Assembly: GCA_003427395.1 (NCBI GenBank)
Contig: BFEA01000833.1
Coordinates: forward strand, 316,916-380,915
Source of the DNA: Chara braunii
Lineage: Eukaryota > Streptophyta > Charophyceae > Charales > Characeae
Direction: 5' to 3'
Length of the DNA: 64,000 bases
Part shown: piece after piece, positions 1-10,159 of the stretch
Layout: every line of letters begins with the position of its first letter
Numbering within the stretch: position 1 is the stretch's first letter
Made by a program: the position numbers and the translations under genes
The notes under the pieces: generated by a model
Database searches by the model: none
Seen by the model: the letters and a program-made list of their open reading frames with translations, nothing else
Told to the model about the DNA's origin: nothing

Positions 1-79
1 AGCAGACAAAATTCCTCTTAGGACGCTCATCATGTTTTCTTCTCTCTCGGCTTTCTCCATCACCATTCTTCTCATTCCT

Positions 80-924
80 TTTGGTTCTAGACGAATCCCC
101 CTTCTTACCATGATTTTCGTTGTCATCATCATCGTCGTCATCTTCCTCACTTTCAGCCTTTTTCTTTCCCCTGTCATCCACAGTATGCGTTGCAGGCCTT
201 GCAGGCATAAAGTTAGTCATCACCTTTTGAAGAATATTCTCAGCAGTCAGATTGCTCCCTCTATTCATTCCATTCTCAGTCTCTCAATCCTTGGCCAAAG
301 TACTAATCTGATCCAGTGACCATTTATTATGGGAGACAGTAGGTAGGGTTCTTATGATTGCAACCATTTCATCCCACCTGAGAGGATAGTGTTGAGTTTT
401 GTTAAGAACTGCTTGCCTTTCAGTATCAGTAAAATTTGTCAAAAATATATGGCATCTCTGAGTTTCGTCCAAGTATGGAATTCTTCTTGCTGTTCGGATA
501 AAGGTCTGAAGAAAAACATTAAAAGTATCATACTTAGCTCTTCTGATGTTGAGTAAGTCCTTAGTTGTGGTTGGAACTGAATCTTTCTCAAATTTCTTTT
601 TTAATCTCTCATTGACCTCTTCCCAGGTAGTTCCTGAACTGCCAGTCTCGAATCAGTGTCACAATAAGATAGAAGGTGCTTAAGTCGTTGCTTATCTGTC
701 CAGTCATTACTGAGTCCAAATAATTCATACTCGTCCAAAAAGTCATTAACCTGAGGTCCCCTGAAGCAAAGAATTCTCTCATCTGGCCTCTTTGCTCTTG
801 CAATGTCTGATCCTCCTTTGATTGTATCAACTCTCTCAACCAACTCCCGTATAACTCCAACCAGAACCTCTTCATTGGTCTCTGCTGATGTACTCGGTCT
901 TCCTCGCCCTGCCATCTTGACCAT
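80..924 (-). pseudogene. gag-like core of the Ty3/gypsy-type element
   Basis: Open blocks at 924-601 and 472-284 lie in different frames and make one decayed protein. The first holds a gag-capsid style segment (FRGPQVNDFLDEYELFGLS, then a WTDKQRLKHLL stretch). The second (HYPLRWDEMVAIIRTLP) continues it. After one stop a hydrophilic tail follows with an acidic run of seven Asp encoded near 125-165, then a basic KKGG patch. In Ty3/gypsy elements gag forms the particle and packages RNA; here it is broken by at least one frameshift and several stops. No zinc knuckle is seen before the window edge. The call is by general resemblance, not by a diagnostic motif. Confidence 0.5.
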
Positions 925-986
925 AGATTTTTTCCAGATATCCTCTTCTCTCCCTCTGTCACTTTTGCCCTCTCCTTCCTTGCCCC

Positions 987-1540
987 TCAGTCTCTCACTC
1001 TTCTAGCAAGGGATTCAGACTCGTTTCTTTCTTCTCTTGTCTGCTCTACCCCTTGAGAGTTCTGTACATATAGGGTATAAGCAATAATGGATTGGGTAGT
1101 GATCAAGGACAGTGCAACCCTTCTCAGCCTTCCAATGTAATCTTCAATCAACTCTCTCTTATCATCCCTACCCAGTCTTCTGTCATACCCCTTTATAATA
1201 CCCCGAATCATAAAATATCGAGTCAGGTCTATAATCTCATAATCAAATTGCATCGTTTACAACCCACTGTAGATTCTTCTTGCAAGAGAGACCCGTTCCT
1301 GAAAAGCGTGATATGATACTCTCTCAGTAGTTCATACTTTCACCACCTTCAACAGATAACATATCTCAGTCTGATCAATGATAATTCTCAAAACAGAATC
1401 TCTCATGCGATCTAAGAAAGGTTGTAGAAACTCAAACTCATCCAGGGTAGAAAGATCTCTGTCAGAGATCCGAAGAGTTCCTTCTATCTTGACTACTCTG
1501 TTTTCCAACACAACTCCCAGTGTCAACTGTTCAGTCAGAC
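987..1540 (-). pseudogene. Decayed coding segment upstream of the gag core
   Basis: Two open blocks (1526-1332 and 1253-987) plus the stretch between them read as one protein with one in-frame TAA and a frameshift. Visible text includes ERVSYHAFQERVSLARRIYSGL, then TRYFMIRGIIKGYD and a charged helix (DDKRELIEDYIGRLRR). It lies immediately upstream of the gag core in the same direction. It may be a further diverged copy of the module at 1817-2956, but the match is weak. I do not recognise a family. Confidence 0.4.
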
Positions 1541-1816
1541 TGGGTATTGTTAATTATCATAAGCAATATCTGAAAGGTAGATCTCGGGTTGGACATAATC
1601 CGAGACCTCGAATCTGTGTTCAAAGGTACTCAAGAGTAGGAATTTTATCATCACAGTGGAGTTTTTTTCTCTTGCTCTACCAATCTCAGCAATAGCTTCC
1701 AACAGAGGCATTCAATCTCTCCTGCCTTCAAATCCCTCAGCAATTGAGAACTCAGGGAGTCTCTCGAATTGTCTCAATTCTTTACCCCAGGTTACTTTTC
1801 TCTCTAACTTTTCAAG

Positions 1817-2122
1817 TCACTCCTTGGTTCTTATGAGACTAATATAAGCACTTGTCTGACATCTCAAGTAGTCATCCTCCTTTTCTAGACCTGCCGGTAC
1901 ATAAATCCTTACGTCCAGGCTGCCTGTACTCAGGAATTTGACCACTGGAGCCTGAAATATTATGGGTCCTCTCTCACAAGTCTCATATCTCAGGATCACG
2001 AAAGGATTATCATACCCTATCACCTCATAGAGTTTACCCCTCACAGTAGTTATCCTGGCTACTGAGAGTATTCTTCTTGGCCCCTCTTCACTTTCCATGC
2101 AAACTTTATTATGACATACCAA
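1817..2122 (-). pseudogene. Repeated-module copy A (unknown domain)
   Basis: This 101-codon block contains YEVIGYDNPFVILRYE, a PVVKFLSTGSLDVRIYVP stretch and EKEDDYLRCQ. The DVRIYVP core recurs as DVRIYVPKE, DIRSYVKEG and DLRSYLKKG in the neighbouring copies B, C and D, each preceded by a YEV/YRY-type motif about 35-40 residues upstream. That spacing identifies it as a copy of the same module. Its function is unknown. It lies between copy B and the gag-side segments of the same element and overlaps copy B's block in another frame, so a frameshift separates them. Confidence 0.5.
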
Positions 2123-2559
2123 TTGTTTTTAGATAGATTGATATCAGGTAAGGGAGGGACTGAGAATCCATCAAAGACAGTAAATCGGGTCGACCCAGTA
2201 AAGCATTTGTTCTCTCTCTCAAGCCTCTCTTTCTCTCTCAGTACTACCTCTTCAGCAAATCCCCAGCATCTCTCATACACTGCATCAACACTTCTTTCCT
2301 TTGGGACATAGATTCTTACGTCATACACATCCAAGTCTGTGAAATAGAATGTCAGTACATATCATCATTCCTGCTCCCATCCGTTGTCGACCATCTCATA
2401 TCTGACAACTTCATATAAAAATGCCTCTCTCTTGCTTAAAGTATTCAGTGACCTTAGGAGACATTCGACCTTCTCTTGACTTGGACCCGAACCTCTGCCA
2501 AAATTTGACCTTCTTTGTCTGATTACTTTTGCTGAAATCTCTTCAGCTCTCATGTCCAC
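2059..2559 (-). pseudogene. Repeated-module copy B (unknown domain)
   Basis: Two open blocks (2559-2365 and 2334-2059) join in one frame across two consecutive stops. The text runs SLNTLSKREAFLYEVVRYEMVDNG, two stops, YVLTFYFTDLDVYDVRIYVPKE, then a Trp-containing charged helix, then FSVPPLPDINLSKNNWYVIIKFA. The order L..L, YEV, DVRIYVP, charged helix, PPLPD, W..II matches copies C and D. No known family is recognised. Confidence 0.55.
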
Positions 2560-2956
2560 CGTTTTTTTTTTCTCTTGTCAATACCATGTTGATTATCGGC
2601 AGCCAGTTAGTCCCATCACAATAATTGTCAGGTATAGGAGGGATTGGAACAGACTTGTATATTACTGGCATTATACCCCACTCCACTTTCCTCTTTTGCT
2701 TGATCAAATCTATCTTTTCATCATAGATAAATTGAGTCACAATCTCCCATAACCAATTAAAATCCTCACCATAATTGCTGCCTCCTTCCTTGACATAGGA
2801 GCGGATATCATAGATATGTCCCTCCAAGAAGTGAGTCAGCGCTACGCAGATGGTTGAGCCACAAGAATGATAGCTCCAACAAGCCTCATACCTGTAAGAA
2901 AATATCCCTCTTGTAGTAAATTTAGACAGTTCTTTCAGAGCACCGTCGACCAGCAT
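2543..2956 (-). pseudogene. Repeated-module copy C (unknown domain)
   Basis: This 137-codon block is the best preserved copy. Reading order: ALKELSKF, FSYRYEACWS, THFLEGHIYDIRSYVKEG, FNWLWEIVTQFI, a Lys-rich helix, VPIPPIPDNYCDGTNWLPII. Alignment by eye with copy D keeps F-x2-G-x-I-x-D-x-R-S-Y, the following Trp, the P-P-x-P-x element and the T-x-W-L motif. It is the first coding block after the primer-binding site, where the gag leader starts in LTR elements. The start codon is not certain. Confidence 0.55.
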
Positions 2957-3271
2957 TTGTCCCGATCCGTCTCACTCTCTTCCTTTCAATTTCCTTTCAG
3001 TTTGTTGGACGAAAATTGGGCTTACCTGGTGTCAAGCTCGATTCTCTCCATTCAATAATGTCAATCTCCTTTTCCCGATCCAGTGTGGTGCCTCGCACAA
3101 GGAAGAAATAAATCACAGTTAGCAGCCGTGATTCTCAAGAGAATCGAGACTCAGATGAGAATAATAGAATTAGCATAAGGCTCACAAAAATGTCAACAGT
3201 TCTCATGCCTTAATCAAAGCTCAAAGATGATGATGACCCAGGCTCGTTCCGGACACGAAAATCTTTTTATG

Positions 3272-3289
3272 TCCCCGGCAACGGCGCCA
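3272..3289 (-). other. Primer-binding site matching tRNA-Asp
   Basis: On the minus strand this reads TGGCGCCGTTGCCGGGGA. It is complementary to the 3' end of plant tRNA-Asp including CCA, and is the known primer site of Athila-type and related plant Ty3/gypsy elements. It lies four bases inside a sequence ending GCGACA on the minus strand, as expected for PBS next to an LTR. This fixes the element's orientation. Confidence 0.8.
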
Positions 3290-3932
3290 TTTTTGTCGCA
3301 ACTTTTTCCAGCCGAGCCACCTCGGGTGACCGGAAAGCCAACAGACTGTCACGCAGGATTTTGTATGTGATTGCAATAAATAAAATAAATTGAATAATGC
3401 AAATCCCTTCCTGTTGTGTGCGTCCGGCTTCGAGCGAGATCCTTCAATTGCGGTCTTCGCCGGTCCCCGGCCTTATGAATCTTTTATTTTGATTCGGAAC
3501 AGTAGAGAATTATGCAAATAATAATCATAAAATTATAGGGTGCTATGCATGCATCAATTACGTCAATCTGCTTTTGAGAACTGTGACAAAACATCCATGA
3601 AGACAAACATCAAGCAAGAATAATGCAGAAAATGAGACTGACCGAGTTGAGCAAAGACAGGGGCAGTTGAATGAGGGAAGAATGAGAACTCATAATAATC
3701 TCAAAAAGTAAACATAAACGAGCTTGGTCAGCACCTCTCAAGAGTCCTCACTCATCCCTCTGGTCAGTCTCTCTCAACCTCTTTTCACTGATCTTCTCTG
3801 GTGCCGAGACCCACGCCCACGTACAATCTGAGACTGAGGCTTCGTGATAAAATGCCACATGAAGCCAGCAAGCTCTGAGCATGACCATCCGAGGCACATG
3901 ACACGATAGTTAACCATGGAGCAAAACTCCTC

Positions 3933-4436
3933 CTACAAAGTAGGCAGTCCGTCCACTGAAAAGACTCCTCGTCTAAGGTAGGGATACTCGGTGGGCTCGA
4001 TCAGCGCCTCAATGTCAATCACCTCTGGAGAGATATATCTCTTTGCCAAGCTGATCATATCAAGCCAACTCGTGCCATCTGTGAGGAGGGAAGGAACAGG
4101 AGGCTTGGGATAGTCAGTATAAAGCTTCGGTCCAAAACTGCGGATCAGCGTAGTGTCACTTTCATCGATTTTTCTCTCGCTCTGCTCGAGATACCTTGTG
4201 GCGGAGATCCACACTGCATCAAAATGCTCATGAGCCTCTTTGCCCTTCTTCAGATAGGACCTCAGATCGTGGATAGTGCCATCAACAAAATTGGTCTGGA
4301 CTACGAAGATTGACAGATCTCACTGTCTAAAACCAATGACACTAGCATACCGATAGCGGAAAGTCTCTCTGCATGATATCTGGTTGAGGTTCGTCAGCAC
4401 TGACTCGCTGACTTGAAAGAACTCAACTGTACTCAT
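3933..4436 (-). pseudogene. Repeated-module copy D inside the putative LTR
   Basis: From an ATG at 4436 the frame reads MSTVEFFQVSESVLTNLNQ, FRYRYASVIGF, one in-frame TGA, then TNFVDGTIHDLRSYLKKG, a Trp helix, PKPPVPSLLTDGTSWLDMI and a tail ending SVDGLPTL. It matches copy C in motif order and spacing. The single stop suggests recent decay. It lies on the LTR side of the primer-binding site, which is unexpected for coding sequence. Function unknown. Confidence 0.55.
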
Positions 4437-4499
4437 GGAAAATAACTTCGGCTCCCCGTTGATTGTCGTTTCTGAGTACTGTGTCCGACAAGGGTGTTG

Positions 4500-4880
4500 T
4501 CGTTCTTGATTGCTATTTTTGATTGCTGTTCGAATGCTGCTTCTAATGGCTATTTCTGACTGAAAGATTGTCGTTCCTGACTGAATAATTGCTGTTCAGA
4601 AAACTTAGCAGCTGCTCATCAGAAAAACTGTTCCGCTACTGATCAGAAACTGATCAGCTTCGGATCATAAAACTGATTGCTTGCTGTTCTGGAAACTAGC
4701 TGCTTGCTGATCTGGAAACCAGCCGCTTGCTGTTCTGGAAACTGATTCTGAATGGTTGTTTCTTGAAAGCTATTTTCCGTATGTTGTTTCTCGAATGTTG
4801 TTTCTTAATGCTAAGTCTGAATGTTGAGTATGAATTTTAATTAAATGTTGATTGATTGCTAACTGATTGCCGATTATCCT
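4500..4880. repeat. Short degenerate tandem repeats (GCTTGCTGTTCTGGAAAC type)
   Basis: Units of about 18-30 bp built on TTGCTG(A/T)TCTGGAAAC(T/C)AG recur imperfectly (clearest 4680-4745), with flanking variants of AATG(C/G)TTGTTTCTT. They have no coding meaning and are part of the putative LTR. Confidence 0.55.
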
Positions 4881-5169
4881 GGAAAGACTGCTTACTTGCT
4901 GATGAAATTTGTTGTGGTTCGAGTTGAACGATGCTTGCCGGAATAGACGGCAATTGTTGCTAAGTGAACAGACTATTAGTTGCCATCATGTGCGCTGTCC
5001 GGAATGGTCATTTGAAGGTTACCTAAAAGATGTCTGAAAGTAAACTGAATGTGGCGTGGTCATCACCAACGACGTCGTGCACCTCACGCCGAGAGCACCG
5101 TCAAGTGCTGATCGACATCAACAGTATTAAGTACCAGCGCTAAACTTCGTTGTGTGAGTTCTCTGGCTT

Positions 5170-5330
5170 GTCTAAATATTGATCAAATAACTGACTGAGT
5201 GACAGTTAAGTAGTAACTGAGTAGTGACTGAGTAGTGGCTGAGCAGTGACTGGGTAGTGGTTGAGTAGTGACTGAATAGTGACTGAATTGCGGCTGAATA
5301 CTGTTATGTACATTGTTCCGAGCTCTAAAT
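5170..5330 (+). repeat. Decamer-type tandem repeat (TGACTGAGTAG)
   Basis: About twelve imperfect copies of a 10-11 base unit TGACTGAGTAG / TGGCTGAGCAG stand head to tail. This is a simple minisatellite inside the putative LTR. Confidence 0.7.
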
Positions 5331-5532
5331 TATGCTCTGAGCACCGCTCTGAGCACTATACTGAGCTCTAAGTACTGATTGCTGCTCTGAGTACAGTTTG
5401 AATATTCGTATGAGAACTGCCAGAATACGTCTCCGAATCGTGATTCACCATGTCAACGTGTTGAAAAGGGGAAGGTGCAATTTATTGCCATTCAAGGTTA
5501 ATAGAGTTCTGAGAGTGGTGATCTGAGCACTG

Positions 5533-5850
5533 CAGGGCTCATACAAGCTTTGCCTTAGCCTGTTCCACCGTCTCTAGAGAGGAGCTGGCGCCGTGCATCC
5601 TACCATTGTCTCCATAAAAATAGATCACATATTCGATGTACCTCTCACCCTTCACCCTCTGGACTGCAAGCTCACGCTGGACTTTTCTTTGTATCTTTAT
5701 GTCCTGGTACGCTTCTTTCTCTCATCCTTCTCTTTTATTCCTGTTCAGTTCACTCTTCACTACCAGGACTTCGTCCTCCCTCATAACTGTTACGCAGACT
5801 GTATCAACAGGGTTACCGGACGAGTTCCAACAGCCAGCCTTGAAGGGTGC
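5533..5850 (-). pseudogene. Unidentified decayed ORF
   Basis: One minus frame stays open except for a single TGA. Text includes NPVDTVCVTVMREDEVLVVK, a Gln/Arg-rich helix (DIKIQRKVQRELAVQRVKG) and YIEYVIYFYGDNGRMHGASS, ending ETVEQAKAKLV before a stop. The composition looks like real protein and the opposite frames do not. It lies upstream of module D in the same orientation. I do not recognise a family. Confidence 0.35.
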
Positions 5851-5998
5851 AGAAACACCCCTCAAGTATTATGACCACTCAGGTTATCAAATGTGACTTA
5901 GACAGGTTTTGCCCAACTTAAGCTCTAAATACTGGAGTAGCCTCAGAGCGTGAGCCGTGCAGAGAAACCATCCAAACTGACCTAATTCAGACGCGACA

Positions 5999-6800
5999 AT
6001 AGGGCACACGACTGCTCGACCAACCTGTCACGAGTCACCCAACAGGCTTACTTAAGGCGTGATCGACCAATATATAAAAAAAAAAAAAAGGAAAAGAAAA
6101 AGGCAAGCCACTCCCCTGAGCTTGGTTACTCATTCCACATTCTGACCCCCTGAATGATCGAAATTGCGGCTGGAGCTTTTACCTGAAACTTCTGATTTTT
6201 GGTACTTGACCAGTCCGCACTCAAGTTCCGTAGAACAGGTGGGAGGAAAATCTCCGAGAAAATTGCCCTAATGCTCATGCTACTGCTAACCACTTAGGAG
6301 TCAATCGAGGGCAAGTTTCTCAAGAATAGGAAGGGAAATAGGAAGATGAGAGGGGACGTAAGTAAACGCACTTTCACAAGATAATTAANACCACGTTAAT
6401 TGTAACGAGGAATACAAGTAGCTTTTCTTCGAGTCAAATNTTGCCCCGACTTTGCAAAATAGACTCTTAGTCACCATCGAGTAGGAACTTAGCAAGAATA
6501 TAAAAGANTTTCCTCAGTATTGCCTTTCTTTTCCCCATCCAATCATTAGTCAAGGCACAAAACACCAGCCAATGGGAATCATCTCTACTTTTCCTTTTNA
6601 CATACAAGCCCACTNNGTGAGCCCGNAAATAAGTNTGCATATTNGATCAAATACCTGCCTATAATCATNAGGCCAACAAATGCATTCAATCAAGCATTTG
6701 TCTGCATGCACAGGTATTTGCAGGTTTCATAGTCTCGCATTCGATTTATCTCAGGACCCAATGAACTCANGCCACTATGGATAACCATTCAATCNGGTGA
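5999..6800. other. No gene recognised; draft-quality sequence
   Basis: No long coding frame or repeat was identified. An A-rich run sits at 6067-6098. Isolated ambiguous bases (N) begin at 6389 and recur through about 7470, so short features here could be hidden. Confidence 0.5.
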
Positions 6801-7095
6801 GCACATGCAAGCNTGCACTCTCANGCACTGGTGCAGCCACCTGGTGCAGTCACACAGTGCAGGCACACAGNGCTGACNCTCGGTGCAATCNCACGATGNA
6901 GTCACTTGGTGCAGTCACACAGTGCANGCACANANCGTACTAGACTCGCGGTGCAATCGCACGATGNAGTCACACGATNAAGTCTCNCGATGCAATCATT
7001 CANTGTTGTCACGCGATGCAGTCACNGGATGCAGTCACTCGACNCAGTCATGCGATGCAATCACGTGGTGCAATCATGNNATACAGTCACGCGAC
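6800..7095 (+). repeat. Minisatellite, about 12-bp unit (GATGCAGTCACR)
   Basis: More than twenty imperfect copies of a unit near GATGCAGTCACG / GTGCAATCACGC run head to tail, many with an N inside. The Ns probably mark assembly consensus conflicts in a variable array. Apparent reading frames here are repeat translations and were not called. Confidence 0.8.
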
Positions 7096-7099
7096 NNTN

Positions 7100-10000
7100 T
7101 TCTCAGCCCTGCGAACAAATGTACTATTACATATTTATCTTGATCNGCTACACGTATGCTCACACGCGCCCATACTNANNTGAAAACTGAACACAACAAA
7201 ACTCTTGTGGACTAGCTGGAAANCGCTTGATCAGATGTACACACACACATTCACACTTTTCTGTTTTCACAAAAAGAAAAACAGGAGAAGGAGAGTCAAA
7301 AGTCCAGACAACTCTTGTNNCCTCTACTCCCACTGTTCTNAAGTAAAAACGNCAGAGAAANGATGTACCAAACTCGATCAGTCNTCCTACGAGTCCGATA
7401 TCAGGCANNCAGTACAAGATTCNTATACCCCCTTTGAATTGACAAACAATCGAGTATTCAACTCTGCANTAATAGCGCTTCCAATCATTAGAGCATGAGG
7501 TCGTGCCCATCTATGGACAACTTCACTCCCTCAACCTCGAGAATCATTTAAACCACCCACTCGTATGTTGGACTCTCTCTGGGACTAGCAGGCCTTCAGT
7601 CACAGTTATAGGGAGGAGCTACTTCCCTGATCACCTGTTCATGAAGTTTGCAGTGGGTCTACCCCCTTTTGCGTCACAACCAAAACAGTCAGCACCAATC
7701 AAGCAGACCAATTAACCTGCTCAAAAGGGAAAAAAAAGGAATATGATGAATTAATTTTAAAAAAATAGGAACAGAAAACTATTCGTAATAACAGACTTCT
7801 TATCTGGAAATCCAAGATGATCGTTGAGGAAAGCTCCGGAGATCCGAAATGAACAACATCAATCAGTTGTTTCACTGTCTTCGACTAAAGGTGGAAAGGG
7901 GCCCTGCCCTTCCCTCCTGGATGTTTCCCTTGATCCTCCGTTTCAAGCTCTCAGACGTTCTCTCCTGCTCGTGTATAGGGAAACTAGAACGAAATGAATA
8001 ACGTCTTCGAGAATGATGATCTAGCTGCCTGAATAGCGCCAAAGCTAAGACGAAAGAACCAGATGGAAGCAAAACGAGTGACGCCGACTCTCGGTGGGCT
8101 ATTGATACAGTTACCCGCGCTGAAACCGGCGCACTTCTTCACCAACTACACTCTGACCAGCTAGTGACTACAACCGCACACGCAAGTGAAGAACGACCGA
8201 TCTGTGTCCAAGAAGATAATGAAGAAGTTATAGTTTGGCGCGCTGCAGACGGGTCTCATGGCGACTCCTACTATACCTTGCACAAATACCTTCTTTCTCA
8301 TTGGCCATCACCCATGTCATTTCTGGCACGATCTTGCCTTTTCCGCTACTGCAGTAGGAGAAGGAAGTCAAGTGATCGTACGAGCAACTGTTGATGTCCT
8401 TAGCACGTCGCAGGCCTGCATCTAACTTTGCTCACGCAGTCTCTCTCCGCAGCCATCCCCCTGTGACCTCTCGCGCACCGCTATGAACGCGCATTACTCC
8501 GTTGGGTTGACCCTCGCGCGTTTCCAAGGATTGCAGCCGCGCGCTCCTGCAGTTTGCAGGCACCATAGCTGACTCTCACTGGCTGCGTCACACAATGTGA
8601 CAATCAGAGCAGAAAGGTGTTGTCAACAGAAAACTTTTCACCTTTCTCCAAAAATGTCTGACTTCCCCCCCCCTTCGCACACTCGTCCCCGTGCCACGTA
8701 GCTCACCTCTCACGCGTATCCACCTCGAGAGTCAGCCCTTGCATCTCGAAATTGGCCCATGAAGACCTGTTGCGGCCCAACAGACACAAGATGTCGCGAG
8801 TAAGTGGGGATGTAGCAGTTGACATCAACCGTATCTAGCAAAGTCGCCCTCTCTGCTCATCTGCTCCGCCTTTCCCTTTTGTTGACCTTCTACCTCACAC
8901 GTCGGTCTTTCTTGGGGTGCCACACGTCGCGCACACACTTTTTCACACATGTCTCTTCCCCTTGTTCTGTATGTCTCCCGCCCCACGGCCTCTGGGCGTT
9001 ACTTGTCGAGAGCTGACCTCGGGTCCCTCTTCCACCGGTTTCGCGGCCCGGTGATGACTCTAGATCTCGCCTAGTCTATTCCAGGACCTGAGATCTGTCT
9101 CCCGGTCTCCCGCTTCGCTCATTTCACTCTCACCGCCTGAGTCCCTGTCCACGTGGGCCTGTTCCAGGTCCGTCGTGTCCATTGAGGTCTCGGTCTCATG
9201 ATACGAGACCGTTACCTATAACCTTGCAGTCACTCCGTCCCTCCTGCAGCGCCTCTCCGCACGGTCTTTCGTCTTCGTGATCGCATCCTGCAGTTTTCCC
9301 ATCCGTTCGCATCTCCATCTATTTGCCCCTTCCACGTTAATCTTCATCTTCACTTCATCTCCCCCATCGTAGTTGAGCATGACCGTGATCCAGGGCCCTC
9401 CCTATGACAAGGGTCTCCACCGGGCCTGGTGGTACCAGTATCCGGGCCTGTACCCATGTAGCGCCATAGCTGCTCTTTCTCAATAGCCAGCGTCTGCCCG
9501 ATAAACAGCGCAGCGCAAAGTCTACAACTTCCAATAGCACACCTCTCTACACTGGAGCCTGCGGTCAAGGCTGCGTGCTACCGGTTGGCTGACTGCGGAC
9601 GATATCCCGGCTCACTCTTCTCTCTCATAGGGCTTTCCTTCGTATTTCAAGAATTTTAAAACTACAGATTAATAATTATTTGTTTTTGAAAATAATAAGC
9701 CCAAACCCCAACAGTTGATCGCGAACTAAACTCGCACTTGTCAGTCCCAGACCCTAACAGTACGACTGCAGGTTCGGCGCTGCGGTCCCATAACGAGATA
9801 CTAAAGGTCAGATTTCCCTTTTTAAAAATGCAGCGAACAGCTATCTTCATCGGGCACCCATGTCCGATGGCAAGGAGGGGGCTTATGACCCTCCACGAGG
9901 GGGTGATAAGCCTCCTACCGACGCGGCCGCGGGTCGCCCACCTTTTGGGGTCCCTACATCACGGGGCCTGATCGAGCCACCCAGTGCATCAGCACTTTGA

Positions 10001-10100
10001 AGATTGAAGGTGATTCAGTTTGAACCCGTGACTATGACCGCGCTTCGAAACTCGAACCGTTGGCCTTCCCGTGAAGTGAAGATCCAACGGAAAACAGGGA
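7100..10100. other. Intergenic or unrecognised; no supported gene
   Basis: Only short frames exist on either strand and none resembles a known protein. From 8100 to 9650 the sequence is GC-richer, with no repeat partner in this window. It may be the LTR or untranslated part of an element whose coding region lies elsewhere, but nothing here shows that. Confidence 0.45.
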
Positions 10101-10104
10101 AAAG

Positions 10105-10158
10105 TTAATAATGATTATAATGATAATAGTAAAATGTAATAATAATAATGATAATAAG
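10105..10158 (+). repeat. AT-rich microsatellite (ATAATG/AAT)
   Basis: A run of ATAATGATTATAATGATAAT-type trinucleotide and hexanucleotide repeats of about 50 bp. Confidence 0.75.
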
Positions 10159-10159
10159 G

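Larger units (their letters stand above)
1..3289 (-). mobile_element. Ty3/gypsy-like LTR retrotransposon, internal region (partial)
   Basis: The reading direction is right to left. A primer-binding site lies at 3272-3289, followed by a run of decayed coding blocks (2956 down to about 80) that includes a gag-type segment. Protease, RT and integrase would lie beyond the left edge of the window, so the element is cut by the window. All coding blocks carry stops or frameshifts, so it is inactive. The family call rests on the PBS type and on the gag-like core; no RT is visible here. Confidence 0.65.
3294..5998 (-). repeat. Putative long LTR (5' LTR of the minus-strand element)
   Basis: The segment starts TGTCGC next to the primer-binding site and ends GCGACA at 5993-5998, a 6-bp inverted end of the usual TG...CA type. 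That gives an LTR of about 2.7 kb. The right border is chosen only from this end match, and no second LTR lies in the window, so it is tentative. It contains two coding-like stretches and short-period repeats. The alternative is that the true LTR is shorter and the rest belongs to an older element. Confidence 0.4.

Noticed and set aside
5593-5896. Two plus-strand frames of 86-93 codons
   Set aside because: They overlap a minus frame with more protein-like content, and their overlap with each other suggests shadows.
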